From Rahnella aceris (lineage in GTDB: Bacteria > Pseudomonadota > Gammaproteobacteria > Enterobacterales > Enterobacteriaceae): 64,000 bases of DNA. Position 1 is the first letter of the stretch, and each line of letters opens with the position of its first letter. The stretch lies in the NCBI RefSeq assembly GCF_011684115.1, contig NZ_JAADJV010000007.1, positions 62,001-126,000 on the forward strand. The letters are read 5' to 3'. Shown here one piece after another: positions 1-10,400 of the stretch. The position numbers and the translations under genes are program-made. The notes under the pieces were generated by a model, which saw only the letters and a program-made list of their open reading frames with translations, ran no database searches and had not been told where the DNA came from.

Positions 1-267
1 GCAAATACCCAGCCAGATTAAGTACGCCGCACCCAGCCATTTGAGAATTTCAAAGGCCAGCAGCGATGATGAGATCAGTGCGCCCAGCCCGATACCGACC
101 AGTACGATGTGGATGGATAACCCGAGTTGTAACCCCGCGATTGACGCCACCGCCCCGCGATAGCCGTGGCTGATGCCCGTACTCATCGTGTTAATGGCAC
201 CGGAGCCGGGGGATAAACTTAAAATAGAAGTGGTGAGCAGGTAGGTTAACCACCAGTCAAGTGTCAT
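1..267 (-). CDS. rhtB: RhtB-type homoserine/homoserine lactone exporter, N-terminal part
   Basis: LysE/RhtB-family inner-membrane amino-acid exporter, cut off by the window edge. The first 89 codons are present, starting with ATG at 267. The N-terminus [11 protein letters not shown] and the early motif LSPGSGA are typical of RhtB, followed by hydrophobic helices. It is transcribed divergently from pldB, as in E. coli (rhtB-pldB-yigL). The family is known to export homoserine and homoserine lactone; the exact substrate cannot be read from this piece. Confidence 0.87.
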   Translation of the reverse strand, partial: MTLDWWLTYLLTTSILSLSPGSGAINTMSTGISHGYRGAVASIAGLQLGLSIHIVLVGIGLGALISSSLLAFEILKWLGAAYLIWLGIC

Positions 268-389
268 TGCGAGACTCCCTGAATACGTTTTATGTTGTTT
301 TATGGCACAATACGCCATTGTTTATAATTGCGCTATAACTCACAAATAACACTTTTCCTCCTCCCTGCCTGACGACTTTGGATCATTGA

Positions 390-1382
390 ATGCCTGTGAA
401 TTTTGGGAAGTGGTTAACACGAGAGAAGGAGTTTTCCGCCTTCGCGACCGGACCTTTGCTGGATTTCTGGCGTACGCGCGAAGAAGGCGAGTTTAGCGGC
501 GTTGACGATGTCCAGATCCGCTATGTCCGGTTCTGTTCCCCCGCGCATGATAAAGTCATCGTGGTGTCACCGGGTCGTATAGAAAGCTACGTAAAATATC
601 CTGAAGTAGCCTACGATTTATTCCATTGCGGCTACGATGTCATGATTGTCGATCACCGTGGTCAGGGGCGTTCCGGGCGTATGCTCGACGATCCGCATTG
701 TGGCCACGTTAAGCATTTTGACGATTATGTTGAGGATTTCGAAAGCTTTTATCAGCTGGAGATTGCCCCACGTCAGTACGCGAAAAAGTTCGCGCTGGCA
801 CACTCCATGGGCGGTGCGATCCTGGCGCTGTTTCTGGCGAAAAATCCGGACAAGTTTGATGCAGCGGCGTTACTCGCGCCGATGACCGGCATTTATTTGC
901 CGATGCCGGGCTGGATTTCCCGCCGGATCCTCAACTGGGCGGAGAATCGTCCGCTACGCCGTGACGGCTATGCGCTGGGCACCGGTCACTGGCGGCCATT
1001 ACCGTTTGTGGTCAACCGCCTGACACACAGCCGTGAGCGTTATCGCCGTAACCTGCGTTTTTATGCCGATTACCCTGAGCTGCAGGTCGGTGGGCCAACC
1101 TATCATTGGGTACGTGAAGGGATTGAGGCGGGGATGCATATCCTGAAAGAAGCCGAAAAAATCACCACCCCTGTTCTGTTATTGCAGGCGAGCGAAGACC
1201 GTGTGGTGGATAACCGGTCCCATCTTGCTTTTTGTCAGGCCATGGCCGTTGCGGGACACCCTTGTGAAGGGGAAAAACCGCTGGTCATTGAAGGCGCGCG
1301 CCATGAGATCCTGTTTGAACGGGACGACCTGAGGGCACAGGCGCTGGACGCTATCATGCGCTTTTTTGCGCGACAGCATTAA
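390..1382 (+). CDS. pldB: Lysophospholipase L2
   Basis: Alpha/beta-hydrolase of 330 residues that deacylates lysophospholipids at the inner membrane. The nucleophile elbow is HSMGG near residues 138-142 and the preceding motif DHRGQGRSGR near residue 90 is a monoacylglycerol-lipase-type signature. The acid and His of the triad are probably in the ASEDRVVD and GARHEI segments near the C-terminus. Length and position between rhtB and yigL match E. coli PldB. There is no signal peptide, as expected for this peripheral enzyme. Confidence 0.95.
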   Translation: MPVNFGKWLTREKEFSAFATGPLLDFWRTREEGEFSGVDDVQIRYVRFCSPAHDKVIVVSPGRIESYVKYPEVAYDLFHCGYDVMIVDHRGQGRSGRMLDDPHCGHVKHFDDYVEDFESFYQLEIAPRQYAKKFALAHSMGGAILALFLAKNPDKFDAAALLAPMTGIYLPMPGWISRRILNWAENRPLRRDGYALGTGHWRPLPFVVNRLTHSRERYRRNLRFYADYPELQVGGPTYHWVREGIEAGMHILKEAEKITTPVLLLQASEDRVVDNRSHLAFCQAMAVAGHPCEGEKPLVIEGARHEILFERDDLRAQALDAIMRFFARQH

Positions 1383-1430
1383 TCCGCGGTTCGCCGCGCA
1401 CAACTCCATCAGAGGTTAGAACCTAACGCT

Positions 1431-2240
1431 ATGTACCATGTTGTTGCTTCCGATTTAGATGGCACGCTGCTATCACCTGATCATACCCTGAGCCCGTTCG
1501 CCAAAGAGACGCTGAAATTGCTGACCCAGCGCGACGTGCATTTCGTGTTCGCCACCGGGCGTCACCATATCGATGTAGCGCAGATGCGCGACAATCTGGA
1601 AATCAGTGCGTACATGATCACCTCCAACGGTGCGCGCGTGCATAACACCGACGGTGACCTGATTTTCTCGCACAATCTGGATGAAGACATCGCCAGAGAC
1701 CTGTTCGGCATCATGCATAACAATCCGGATATTCTGACCAACGTTTATCGCAACGATGACTGGTACATGAACCGTGACCGCGCCGATCAGGATGATTTTT
1801 TCCGCGAATCCGTTTTCAAATACAAACTGTATGAACCGGGTCTGCTGGAAACTGACGGTATCTGCAAAGTGTATTTCACCTGTGAAGATCATGAAAAACT
1901 GTTGCCACTGGAAGAAGCGATCAATGCGCGCTGGGGCGACCGTGTGAATGTCAGCTTCTCACTGCCGGTATGTCTGGAAGTGATGGCAGGCGGCGTATCG
2001 AAAGGGCATGCGCTGGAATATGTCTCCAAGCTGATGGGCTATTCCCTGAAGGATTGCATCGCCTTTGGTGATGGTCTCAATGACCTGGAAATGCTGAGCA
2101 TGGCCGGTAAAGGTTGTCTGATGAGCGGTTCGTTGCCACGTCTGAAAGCCGCCATGCCGGATGCAGAAATCATCGGATCCAACGCCGACGACGCGGTACC
2201 GCATTACCTGCGTAAGATGTATTTGTCTGAAGAAAGCTAA
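1431..2240 (+). CDS. yigL: HAD-superfamily sugar/pyridoxal phosphatase YigL
   Basis: Cof-type HAD phosphatase of 269 residues. Motif I, DLDGTLL at residues 8-14, carries the nucleophilic Asp. The late motif GDGLNDLEML near residue 213 is the Mg-binding motif IV. The E. coli homologue dephosphorylates pyridoxal phosphate and sugar phosphates and helps relieve sugar-phosphate stress. It lies 48 bp after pldB with no terminator between, so co-transcription is likely. A perfect 10-bp hairpin follows at 2266-2293, and decayed cdi DNA begins just beyond it. Confidence 0.94.
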   Translation: MYHVVASDLDGTLLSPDHTLSPFAKETLKLLTQRDVHFVFATGRHHIDVAQMRDNLEISAYMITSNGARVHNTDGDLIFSHNLDEDIARDLFGIMHNNPDILTNVYRNDDWYMNRDRADQDDFFRESVFKYKLYEPGLLETDGICKVYFTCEDHEKLLPLEEAINARWGDRVNVSFSLPVCLEVMAGGVSKGHALEYVSKLMGYSLKDCIAFGDGLNDLEMLSMAGKGCLMSGSLPRLKAAMPDAEIIGSNADDAVPHYLRKMYLSEES

Positions 2241-2265
2241 TCGGTTTTGAAGCAAAGTCGTAGAA

Positions 2266-2293
2266 CCAAAGCAGGGCGGTTGTCCTGCTTTGG
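2266..2293. terminator. Hairpin between yigL and the cdi remnant
   Basis: Perfect 10-bp inverted repeat (CCAAAGCAGG and its complement) with an 8-nt loop, 25 bp after the yigL stop. No T-run follows on either strand, so intrinsic termination is uncertain. It marks the boundary between the conserved pldB-yigL block and the cdi accessory DNA. Confidence 0.5.
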
Positions 2294-2307
2294 GATCTGT
2301 ATCTGCC

Positions 2308-2895
2308 GCTTTATTGCCGATGTCGCTGAAGCCTAACGTGCCGGTGTTGAGGCTGTTTTTATCCGCCGAACTTGTGCTGGCAAGCACCGCGCCGCCGATA
2401 TCCGCCATCACGCTGTTGCCGCTGACCTGCGCACCAGCAATCGTTGTGTCGTCGCCGCTGTTAATGCTGATGCGGTTGCCCGCGTCGATGGTGGTTTCGT
2501 TATGCTGCGTGCCGTTGCCCGACTCGCTGCCCCTGGAGGCGTTGCCGCTGGCGGAGATGTTGATACCGGCACCGCTCTCGCCCATGCCGATGCCAATCCC
2601 TATTGCGCCGCCGCTGCTGCTGTTTTCTCCTTCCAGCCATTGCGTGTTCTGCGAGGAAATCAGGTTGATGTCGTCTGCCGCGTTCAGCGCCACGTCCAGC
2701 CCGGCTTTAATCTGGCTGCCGATGGTCGTGATATCGCCGCCCGTCGCGGTTATTGACAGGTTATCACCCGCCGTCAGCGTGCTGCCCGTGGCGGTGTTCT
2801 GTCCGCTGTGGCTCTCGGATTTGGACGACTGCGTGCCAACCGAGGCGCTGATACCAAAGGCGGTGGAAGCATCGCCGATATGCGCCTGACTTAGC
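2308..2895 (-). pseudogene. Decayed cdiA fragment with internal deletion
   Basis: The minus-strand translation is almost identical to the late FHA-repeat region of the full CdiA, from its GDASTAFG segment to GFSDIGNKA (encoded near 5955-6750). It has no start codon, signal peptide, pretoxin domain or toxin end. Relative to CdiA about 75 residues are missing: the sequence jumps from VMADIGG straight to AVLAST. Homology stops at GNKA; the open frame continues to 1959 only by chance, antisense to yigL. It begins 13 nt after the orphan immunity gene, so it looks like the stub of a further displaced cdiA copy. Confidence 0.85.
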
Positions 2896-2907
2896 AGGGA
2901 TTTGAGC

Positions 2908-3147
2908 TTAGCTGTGACGATACAAATTAAAACGATATATTAACCAGATTCCAACACCTGCAATTCCGCCCACGAAAAAGCCAACTCTTACACTCAGACG
3001 AATTATGGCTAAGAAGGGGACGTAAAATATTCCAGTTTGAAAAAATGAAACAATACAAACTAAAATATTCAATATAACAAATCCGATGATTATCGTTAAA
3101 ATCATTAATATAATCACATAGATAAAGCGAAGCATCTCATTTATCAT
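2908..3147 (-). CDS. Candidate immunity protein of the orphan CDI module
   Basis: 79-residue, very hydrophobic protein with an AT-rich gene. Residues about 8-37 form one long hydrophobic stretch, and further segments lie near 44-55 and 57-72, giving two or three membrane spans and a short basic tail. The start codon overlaps the stop of the upstream toxin-end gene (ATGA), the usual toxin/immunity arrangement. The family is not recognised. Its role rests on position, size and membrane character: small membrane immunity proteins are known for CDI toxins that attack the inner membrane. Confidence 0.68.
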   Translation of the reverse strand: MINEMLRFIYVIILMILTIIIGFVILNILVCIVSFFQTGIFYVPFLAIIRLSVRVGFFVGGIAGVGIWLIYRFNLYRHS

Positions 3148-4220
3148 TTCATTGCCTCAATCTTCTTGATCAATTCTGCTGCTTTAGGGCCACCTTGAAC
3201 ACCAAATTCAGTTGTACCTGATGCAAATATATTACCCGTTATGCCTGGTACTGGAGACCATGGTAATGGTTTACTAATCCCCATGCCCATATCAACCCAT
3301 CCGTAGTTTTTCCATACGGGATTAAATACTTTGTCTAAGGCTGGCGAAACAATTTTATTACCGATCCCATAGCCAAGCGCCGAACCCGCAGCCCCCCAAC
3401 CAGCCCCTGCTAACGGATCATCCCCCTTCAGATAATTCGATGTCGCACCGCCTGCCGCATTCCAGCCTACAGTTCCCCATGCACCTGTGTTTGCAGTAAA
3501 TGCCCCGACATAGGTGGCTATCAGTACATCGGTCGGATTCACTTCACCATTGATCAGATACTGGATACCGGCATTAGCACTGCCGCCAATAGCACCTGTC
3601 ATCTGCATTCCTCCAGGCAGATAAATCAGCCCTGTGGTCGCCATTGCGCCTGCCACTGCATTTGCCTCATTCTGCGCCTTCTGGCAACTTGCCGAACCCG
3701 GTGCATCAGCACAACTTGCCATATCAATACCGTGCTGACGGATAAATGCTTCCTGGCCTGCCTCCGTACCACCGCCTAACAGGTTGTTGTTCACTGTGGT
3801 GTTCCCCGCTATCGCGCCTGTCATACCGTCTGCCGTGCTGTCTCCGGTTAAACCACCCGCCAGACCCGCTGCCAGCGTCGATAAGGCCAGCACTTTTTGT
3901 TTTTCCTGCTCCGTCAGTTCGCTGATGGGTTTGCCGTAAGTGTCCAGCGCTATCATACCCGCCAGTTCACCTGCGGCGGCTCCCGCCGCTCCTGCCGCTG
4001 CATCTCTGCCCTGCGCCGCTGCAATGGCGGCATTCACCGCGCCATCGAGCTGGGTATGCCCGCCGACCGTGATATCAAAGCCGCCGTCACCGGCAAAAAT
4101 ACCGGACTGTTCAGTGACCGAGTTGTAGTCGCTGTTCATGGCGGTGATCCGGCTTGCTGAGTGAGCGGGAAAATATCCCGGCGCAGGCAACCGGGATATG
4201 TGTTTGTGAAAGTCATTCAT
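3144..4220 (-). CDS. Orphan CdiA toxin-end module
   Basis: 358 residues lacking the signal, TPS and FHA regions of a complete CdiA. Residues about 28-61 copy a CdiA segment (around [17 protein letters not shown]). The sequence then jumps to a pretoxin segment ([12 protein letters not shown], then LTEQEKQK and [11 protein letters not shown]), ending in a VENN-like TTVNNN. The remaining ~210 residues form a Gly/Ala-rich toxin candidate ending in LIKKIEAMK. Its ATG overlaps the stop of the preceding immunity gene by 8 nt, so translational coupling is possible, but it has no export signal. Such orphan modules are known to act as a reservoir that can recombine onto the full cdiA. Confidence 0.8.
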   Translation of the reverse strand: MNDFHKHISRLPAPGYFPAHSASRITAMNSDYNSVTEQSGIFAGDGGFDITVGGHTQLDGAVNAAIAAAQGRDAAAGAAGAAAGELAGMIALDTYGKPISELTEQEKQKVLALSTLAAGLAGGLTGDSTADGMTGAIAGNTTVNNNLLGGGTEAGQEAFIRQHGIDMASCADAPGSASCQKAQNEANAVAGAMATTGLIYLPGGMQMTGAIGGSANAGIQYLINGEVNPTDVLIATYVGAFTANTGAWGTVGWNAAGGATSNYLKGDDPLAGAGWGAAGSALGYGIGNKIVSPALDKVFNPVWKNYGWVDMGMGISKPLPWSPVPGITGNIFASGTTEFGVQGGPKAAELIKKIEAMK

Positions 4221-4479
4221 TAGGATCGGTTGGGGGTTTTTTATGGGTGTTGTATTCTTCGATTTTATTGAATATGAATGCAGCTAAAGTGACTGCAAAA
4301 CCAGCTACAACAGCCATCTTCAATCCAATAATGACTTGATGCCAATCATAAGAAAATTCACCAATAACCCATAAAGATATAAGAGCAATGATAGTTCTAT
4401 ATCCAATGCCAAGTACCGAAAAAAACACCATGGAATATATAAACAACATTAAATAATTAACTTTATTTATTAAGGACAT
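4213..4479 (-). CDS. cdiI: Candidate CdiI immunity protein for the full-length CdiA
   Basis: 88-residue membrane protein. Hydrophobic segments lie near residues 8-26, 28-40 and 50-71, followed by a charged tail. Its ATG overlaps the cdiA stop codon by one base (TAATG), so it is translationally coupled to the toxin. The gene is much more AT-rich than cdiA, as is common for exchangeable toxin/immunity cassettes. Function is inferred from position. A membrane immunity protein suggests that the cognate toxin acts at the inner membrane; I cannot assign a known CdiI family. Confidence 0.75.
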   Translation of the reverse strand: MSLINKVNYLMLFIYSMVFFSVLGIGYRTIIALISLWVIGEFSYDWHQVIIGLKMAVVAGFAVTLAAFIFNKIEEYNTHKKPPTDPNE

Positions 4480-7400
4480 TATTTACCCTCAATCTTTTTT
4501 ATTAACGTTTTAGTAGCATCATTCCCATACTCAAAAATATATGAACCACTAATATCATAAGCAAAACCAGGTAACTCATTTCCAAATTTACCGACTAAAA
4601 CTGGCGCATACTTCCCAAATCCCCCACCGAACACAGAGCCTGCAATGGCTCCGCCCTGACCAGACAAACTCGGTCCATCCGTCATAAATGCGCCGCCCAT
4701 ATTAATCAGCGTATTTCCGCCGATTTTATAACCCGGAGCCAGATAACCTGCTCCTGCCGCAACCGCTGCACTGTAATAACTGAACTCACCATCAGGTGCC
4801 ATATTTATATACTGGAATGCAGAATTAGCCCCTCCGCCAATCACCGCACCGGCAATGCCTTTTCCTATGGCTATTGTCGGACCAAGATAAAACGCACCGG
4901 CCATAAATACGCCATCCTGATAACCTTCGACTATCGCTTTGGTGATATTCGCCCCTTCCGGCAAATCCCCTTTCGCTATTTTATCCAGCCCGGCCTGTGT
5001 CTGCTCGGGCGAGAGATTATTATCTACCGCAAACTGATTCCATGAGCCTGCTGTATCAATATAATCCATCATCCCTGAGGGAAGATTAAAGTGATTGTAT
5101 TCCGTTGCATTCTTCCCACCCTGCGCCCCAGCAATAATACCCGCCGTATCATCACCTGCAATTCCACCCGCCAGACCCGCAGCTAACGTACTCAGCGCCA
5201 CGATTTTCTGCTTTTCGTTCTCCGTCAGATCTTCGCGTTTCACGCCCGGATAAAGCACCTGTGCGATTAGCTCACCGGTGGCCGCGCCTGCTGCACCCGC
5301 TGCGGCGTCACGCCCCTGAAGCTCTGCGATGACACCGCCGACAATCGCATGGGCGATGGCATTAGCGGCAACGTTATCTTCGCCGACCTGTTTCTTGATT
5401 TGCTCCGCCAGATACGGTGCCGCACCGCCTGCCAGTGCCGCAGTCATATCGCCGCCCGCCAGCCCCTGAAGCGCCATAGTGGCTGCGCTGATACCTTGCT
5501 GGATATCACTTCCGGTACCGTACTGTTTCTGGGTATCTTTGTACTCTTTTGTCTCCAGCAGGTCTTTGCCACTCAGTTCCGGATGCGCGGCTTTCGCTTT
5601 TTCCAGCCCTTTAATCTCGCCCGCCGTCCGTGCAATATCTGCCGCCTGACTGCCTGCGTCCCCCAGCGCCTGCGCGATTTCCAGCCGCTTCTGCTCTTTC
5701 TCTTTATCAAAGATAGGGCTGATGCTGCGGTTGGCATGTTCCACTTCACGGCTTAAATCAGCCACGCCCTGCTGCTGGTTTTCGGTATCGCGGATGTTGA
5801 TGGTACCTGCTGAAATCGCCGCTTTGGTGGTGCCGGATGCCTCACCTTCACCGCCTGCACCCACCAGTACGCCGTTCGCCATATTGCCGATAAAGTTCTC
5901 GGCAACAGTCCCGCCGGTGCTGATGCCTGCGCCCTGATGTTCGGTGCTGTATTCCGCTTTATTACCGATGTCGCTGAAGCCTAACGTACCGGTGTCGAGG
6001 CTGTTTTTATCCGCCGAACCTGTGCTGGCAATCACCGCGCCATCGAGCTGCGTATGCCCGCCCACCGTGATATCAAAGCCGCCGTCACCGGCAAAAATAC
6101 CGGACTGTTCAGTGACCGAGTTGTAGTCGCTGTCCATTTTGTCATTAGCGGCACTGATGCCGCCCGAACCGGTCATGGTGCCGAAGGAGAAGCTGGCACC
6201 ACCGCTGATGCTCTTCTGGCTGCTGTCGTAATAATCGCTGTCCTGCAGGCTGCTGATGGTCAGGTCGCCGCCGATATCCGCTACCACGCTGTTGCCGCTC
6301 ACCTGTGCACCGGCCATCGTGGTGTCGTCGCCGCTGTTAATGCTGATGCGGTTGCCTGCGTCGATGGTGGTTTCGTTATGCTGCGTGCCGTTGCCCGACT
6401 CGCTGCCCCTGGAGGCGTTGCCGCTGGCGGAGATGTTAATTCCGGCACCGTCCTTGCCCATGCCGATGCCCATTCCTATTGCGCCGCCGCTGCTGCTGTT
6501 TTCTCCTTCCAGCCACTGTGTGTTCTGCGAGGAAATCAGATTGATGTCGTCTGCCGCGTTCAGCGCCACGTCCAGCCCGGCTTTAATCTGGCTGCCGATG
6601 GCCGTGATATCGCCGCCCGTCGCGGTTATTGACAGGTTATCACCCGCCGTCAGCGTGCTGCCCGTGGCCGTGTTCTGTCCGCTGTGGCTCTCCGATTTGG
6701 ACGACTGCGTGCCCAGCGAGGCGCTGATACCAAACGCCGTGGAAGCATCGCCGGTGGTAGCCTGCGCCACCTCCATCGCCTGACCGGTCGATACGCCGCT
6801 CATCACGCCTTGTGCGATTTTCAGCGCCGCGAGCCGGTCGTCACTTTCATCACTCACCGACTGCGCCGTCGTGACTGCGCTGTTTACCGCACTGCCTGCC
6901 GCACCCGAAAGGGCAATCGCCAGCCCGCTCTGTTTCTGCTCGAACGATTCATCGTGGGTGCGCGCATCGCGGCCCGGTTCAATCAGCACGCTGTCGCCTT
7001 TAATGCGTAAATCCTTCCCGGCGATAATATCTGCGCCACCGATATGGGCCTGGGCACCGGCGTTAATGCTGACGTTGCCGCCCGTCGAGCCGACGGTGCT
7101 GAAACTCTGGCTCTGCGTGGTACCTTCATCGTTCGTTTCATAGCGTGATTTACTGGTACCAATGGTGACGTCAATGCCGCCGCCGCTGAACATGCCGCTC
7201 TTTTTCTTCTCTTTGAGACGGTATGTCGAGTCGGTGTTGGTCGCCGCCACGATGTCGATATTGTTGCCCGCATTCAGGCTGACATTGCCGTCGCCGACCA
7301 CCGCTGAGCCTTTCACCAGCAAATCATTTCCGGCGACGAGGGTTACGTTATCGCCGCTGAGCAGGGTGCCTGCTTCACGGGTTGCGCTGTCTTCCTCCAC

Positions 7401-10400
7401 CGTGTGCGTGGTGGTTTTTTTCATGAACCCTTTTTTAGTTTTGGTTTCTTCTTTGAAGTGGTAATCACTTTCAGTGGCGGTTTCGAGGTTAATGTCACGG
7501 CCTGCGCCAATACCGATATCGCCGCTGGCAATTACCTGTGCCGCTTTGCTGTTGACGTCACGTCCGGCAACGATTGTGGTGTTGCCGCCGCTGACGATTT
7601 CAGTGCTGTCCTGGCGTACCGATTCGTTGATTTCGACCTTTTTCTTCGCTTTGTAGCTGCTGCCGTCGGTGGTTTCTATCGCCATCAGATTCACATCGCG
7701 ACCGGCCTGCATCGCCACGTCACCTTCTGCGGCGAGTCCTGCGGCCCGGCTGTTGATATCCTGCCCGGCAACCAGCGTCAGATCGCCGCCTGCGGTTATC
7801 GTCGTGCGGGCGTTGTCAGTGCTGTGGGTTTCACTTTTGCCACGACTGGCACTCTGACTGGTTTCTATGGCATTCAGGTTCAGATCATTGCCTGCCAGCA
7901 TCAGCAGATCGTCGCCTGCTGCCACAAGTGCGCCGGTAATATTGATATCTTGTCCGGCTCTCAGGATCATGTCGTCCTGAGCCATGATCCCCGCCATCGG
8001 GCCGCTTTGTGTCTCGCTGAAGCTGACAGACTCGCCGCGCCTGCCCGTTCCGCCTGCCTGCCATTGTTCGGTTTGCGTGATGTTATTAATGCTGCCGCCT
8101 GTGCTCTCAAGCTGGACGGTTTTGCCAGATATCGCGGATCCAATGTTGTTGATATCGCCCAGCGCGCCCAGTTGTAGTGCACTGCCTGCCTGCATCAGGC
8201 CAGCATTCAGGTTGCTGATGCTGCTCTGACTACCGATAAACAGGTTTTTGTTTGCGGCGAGGGTGCTGCCGCTATTGGTGACACTGCCGCCTGAAAGTCC
8301 GACATTATTGCCAGCAATCACGCTGCCGTTATTCACCGTCACGTCTTTTGGTGACAGATACACTTTTGGCACCATTACCGTCTGGCCGTTGATGCTGGCG
8401 GATTCCCACCACAAGATACTGCTGTCGAGCGCGGCGATTTGCGTAGCCGTCAGCGCTACACCAAAGGCCAGTCCAAGCGACTGCTGCGCACCTGCCGCGT
8501 TATCCATCAGGTATTGCATCTGCTCGAGATCAGAACCGAGGCCGCTGATATAGCGGCTGCCGGTCTGGTTGATCATAAAGTTGCTGACGTAGCGCGTATC
8601 GAATGCCGCATCACCGAGGAAGCGATAATCGTATTCCGGATGCAGGTTAAGTTTGTCGAGGAAGTACGCCGAACCGAGGAATTTATTCTGGTCGGTGTAC
8701 TGGCTGTTAGTTTCACGCGGAGCCGTACCGGGTTGGATCCCCATTAATGCGTACAGGTCGCCAAACAGGCTTTGATCGAGTTGCCCCAGCCCGTCGAGTT
8801 TCGGGTTCGTGGTGATCAGATACGGGCTGTTCGCATCGGTTGAAGGGACAAAATAGCCGTTATTATCCGACGGCAGAGGATACAAGCTGTTGCCCCCGGC
8901 GATGTGAGCAACCGCATCGGTGAGACTCTCGTACCATTGCGGCGAGGTGATGTCCGCGCTATCTGCGTTGGCGAGATCTTGCTGCTGAACGCCATCAGGC
9001 TGGCTGAGTGTATTTAGCGTCGGGGCAGTGATGATGTTGCTGGTGCCCCCGGCATTCGCCGTGGTGGTGGTGTTGCTGATGTCCTGGGTAAAATTGGCAA
9101 TGACGTTGCCGCCAGCCTGGATGACGGAGCGGAATATATCACCGTCAGTACTCTCTGTTCGGATATCCCCTGTAGTGACAAAATAGATTGAATTCATGCC
9201 CCCAGTGCCGTTCTGAGAGGTTATGCTGGACTCCGTTGCGTACTCACTTCCACCATAAGCATATGACAAATAATGAGTTTCAATGCTTTCTATCCATGAC
9301 TGGTTATTAAGCGTATTACCACTAAGAATGGCATTGTTAGTCGCTAAAATATGACTGGCATTATTCTCCAGTACATCCGCATGGAGCAGAAGATCGCGGC
9401 CAGAAGAGATATGCGCAACGGGTGAACCATTGCTCTCGACAATGACCTGTGAACGGGAAACGGCAAACTGTAATTCAGCGCTGTTGCTATAAGGGGCAGG
9501 ACGAGACCAATATGCCCCGGCACAACCATTACCACAGCCAGTATCTGCGCGGTAGTAGCCATAATCGTAATTGATACTATCCAGATAGCTTAGCGGGACA
9601 TCTGCATCAATCGACGTAAGCCATGAGTATTGTCCGGCTAAATCTGTTTCTTCGGTGACATGAGCAACTAATCCTTCCCGCTCATTCACTAAATGCCCGG
9701 TATTTATCGTAATATCCCCATTCACTGTCTCGATATTCCCCGAAGTATTCACCACTTCGGCGTTCGCATTGCCCGCCATATCGCGCTGCATCCACAGGCT
9801 GTTACCGGCCAGAATATCGCCGTGGTTATTGCGGATGGTATTGGCCAGCAGATACATATTGTTGCCCGCATACAGCAGGGCGGTATTGAGAATACTGCTG
9901 GCGGCATTGAGGGTCAGTGAGCCCGCGGTGCCGATAAAACCGGCCACCGTAATATTCTCACGGCTGTTCAGTACCACGTCGCCACCGGCCTGTAATGTGC
10001 CTGTGGTGTTCATCGAAATACTGCCTGCGGAGAGGATGCTTGCACCGCTGCCGGTGGTGATTTGTCCGTTATTAGTGAGCGTCGTTCCGGTAGTCAGATT
10101 CACCGCCTGGCCTTGCATCACGCCCTGATTGTTTATCGTGCCATTGCTGGTGATATCCAGCACGGTGCCTGCCGCCAGCACGTTTTTACCCGTAAAAGCA
10201 CCGGTTAATTTCAGGGTTAAATTACCCAGCGCAACCACCTGACCCAACTGTTCGAAAACGCCGCTGGTCAGCAGTAAGTTACCGCCGCTGTAAAGTTTAC
10301 CTGCGGCCCTGTGTTCAATCCGGTCGGCATGAACCGCCAGATTCGAGGTGCTAAACACCGTCCCTGAGTTATCGATTGCAGCGGCATTCAGCAATACAGA

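Noticed and set aside
1959..2307. Minus-strand reading frame continuing from the cdiA fragment into yigL.
   Set aside because: Homology to CdiA ends near 2308; the rest is antisense to yigL and open only by chance.
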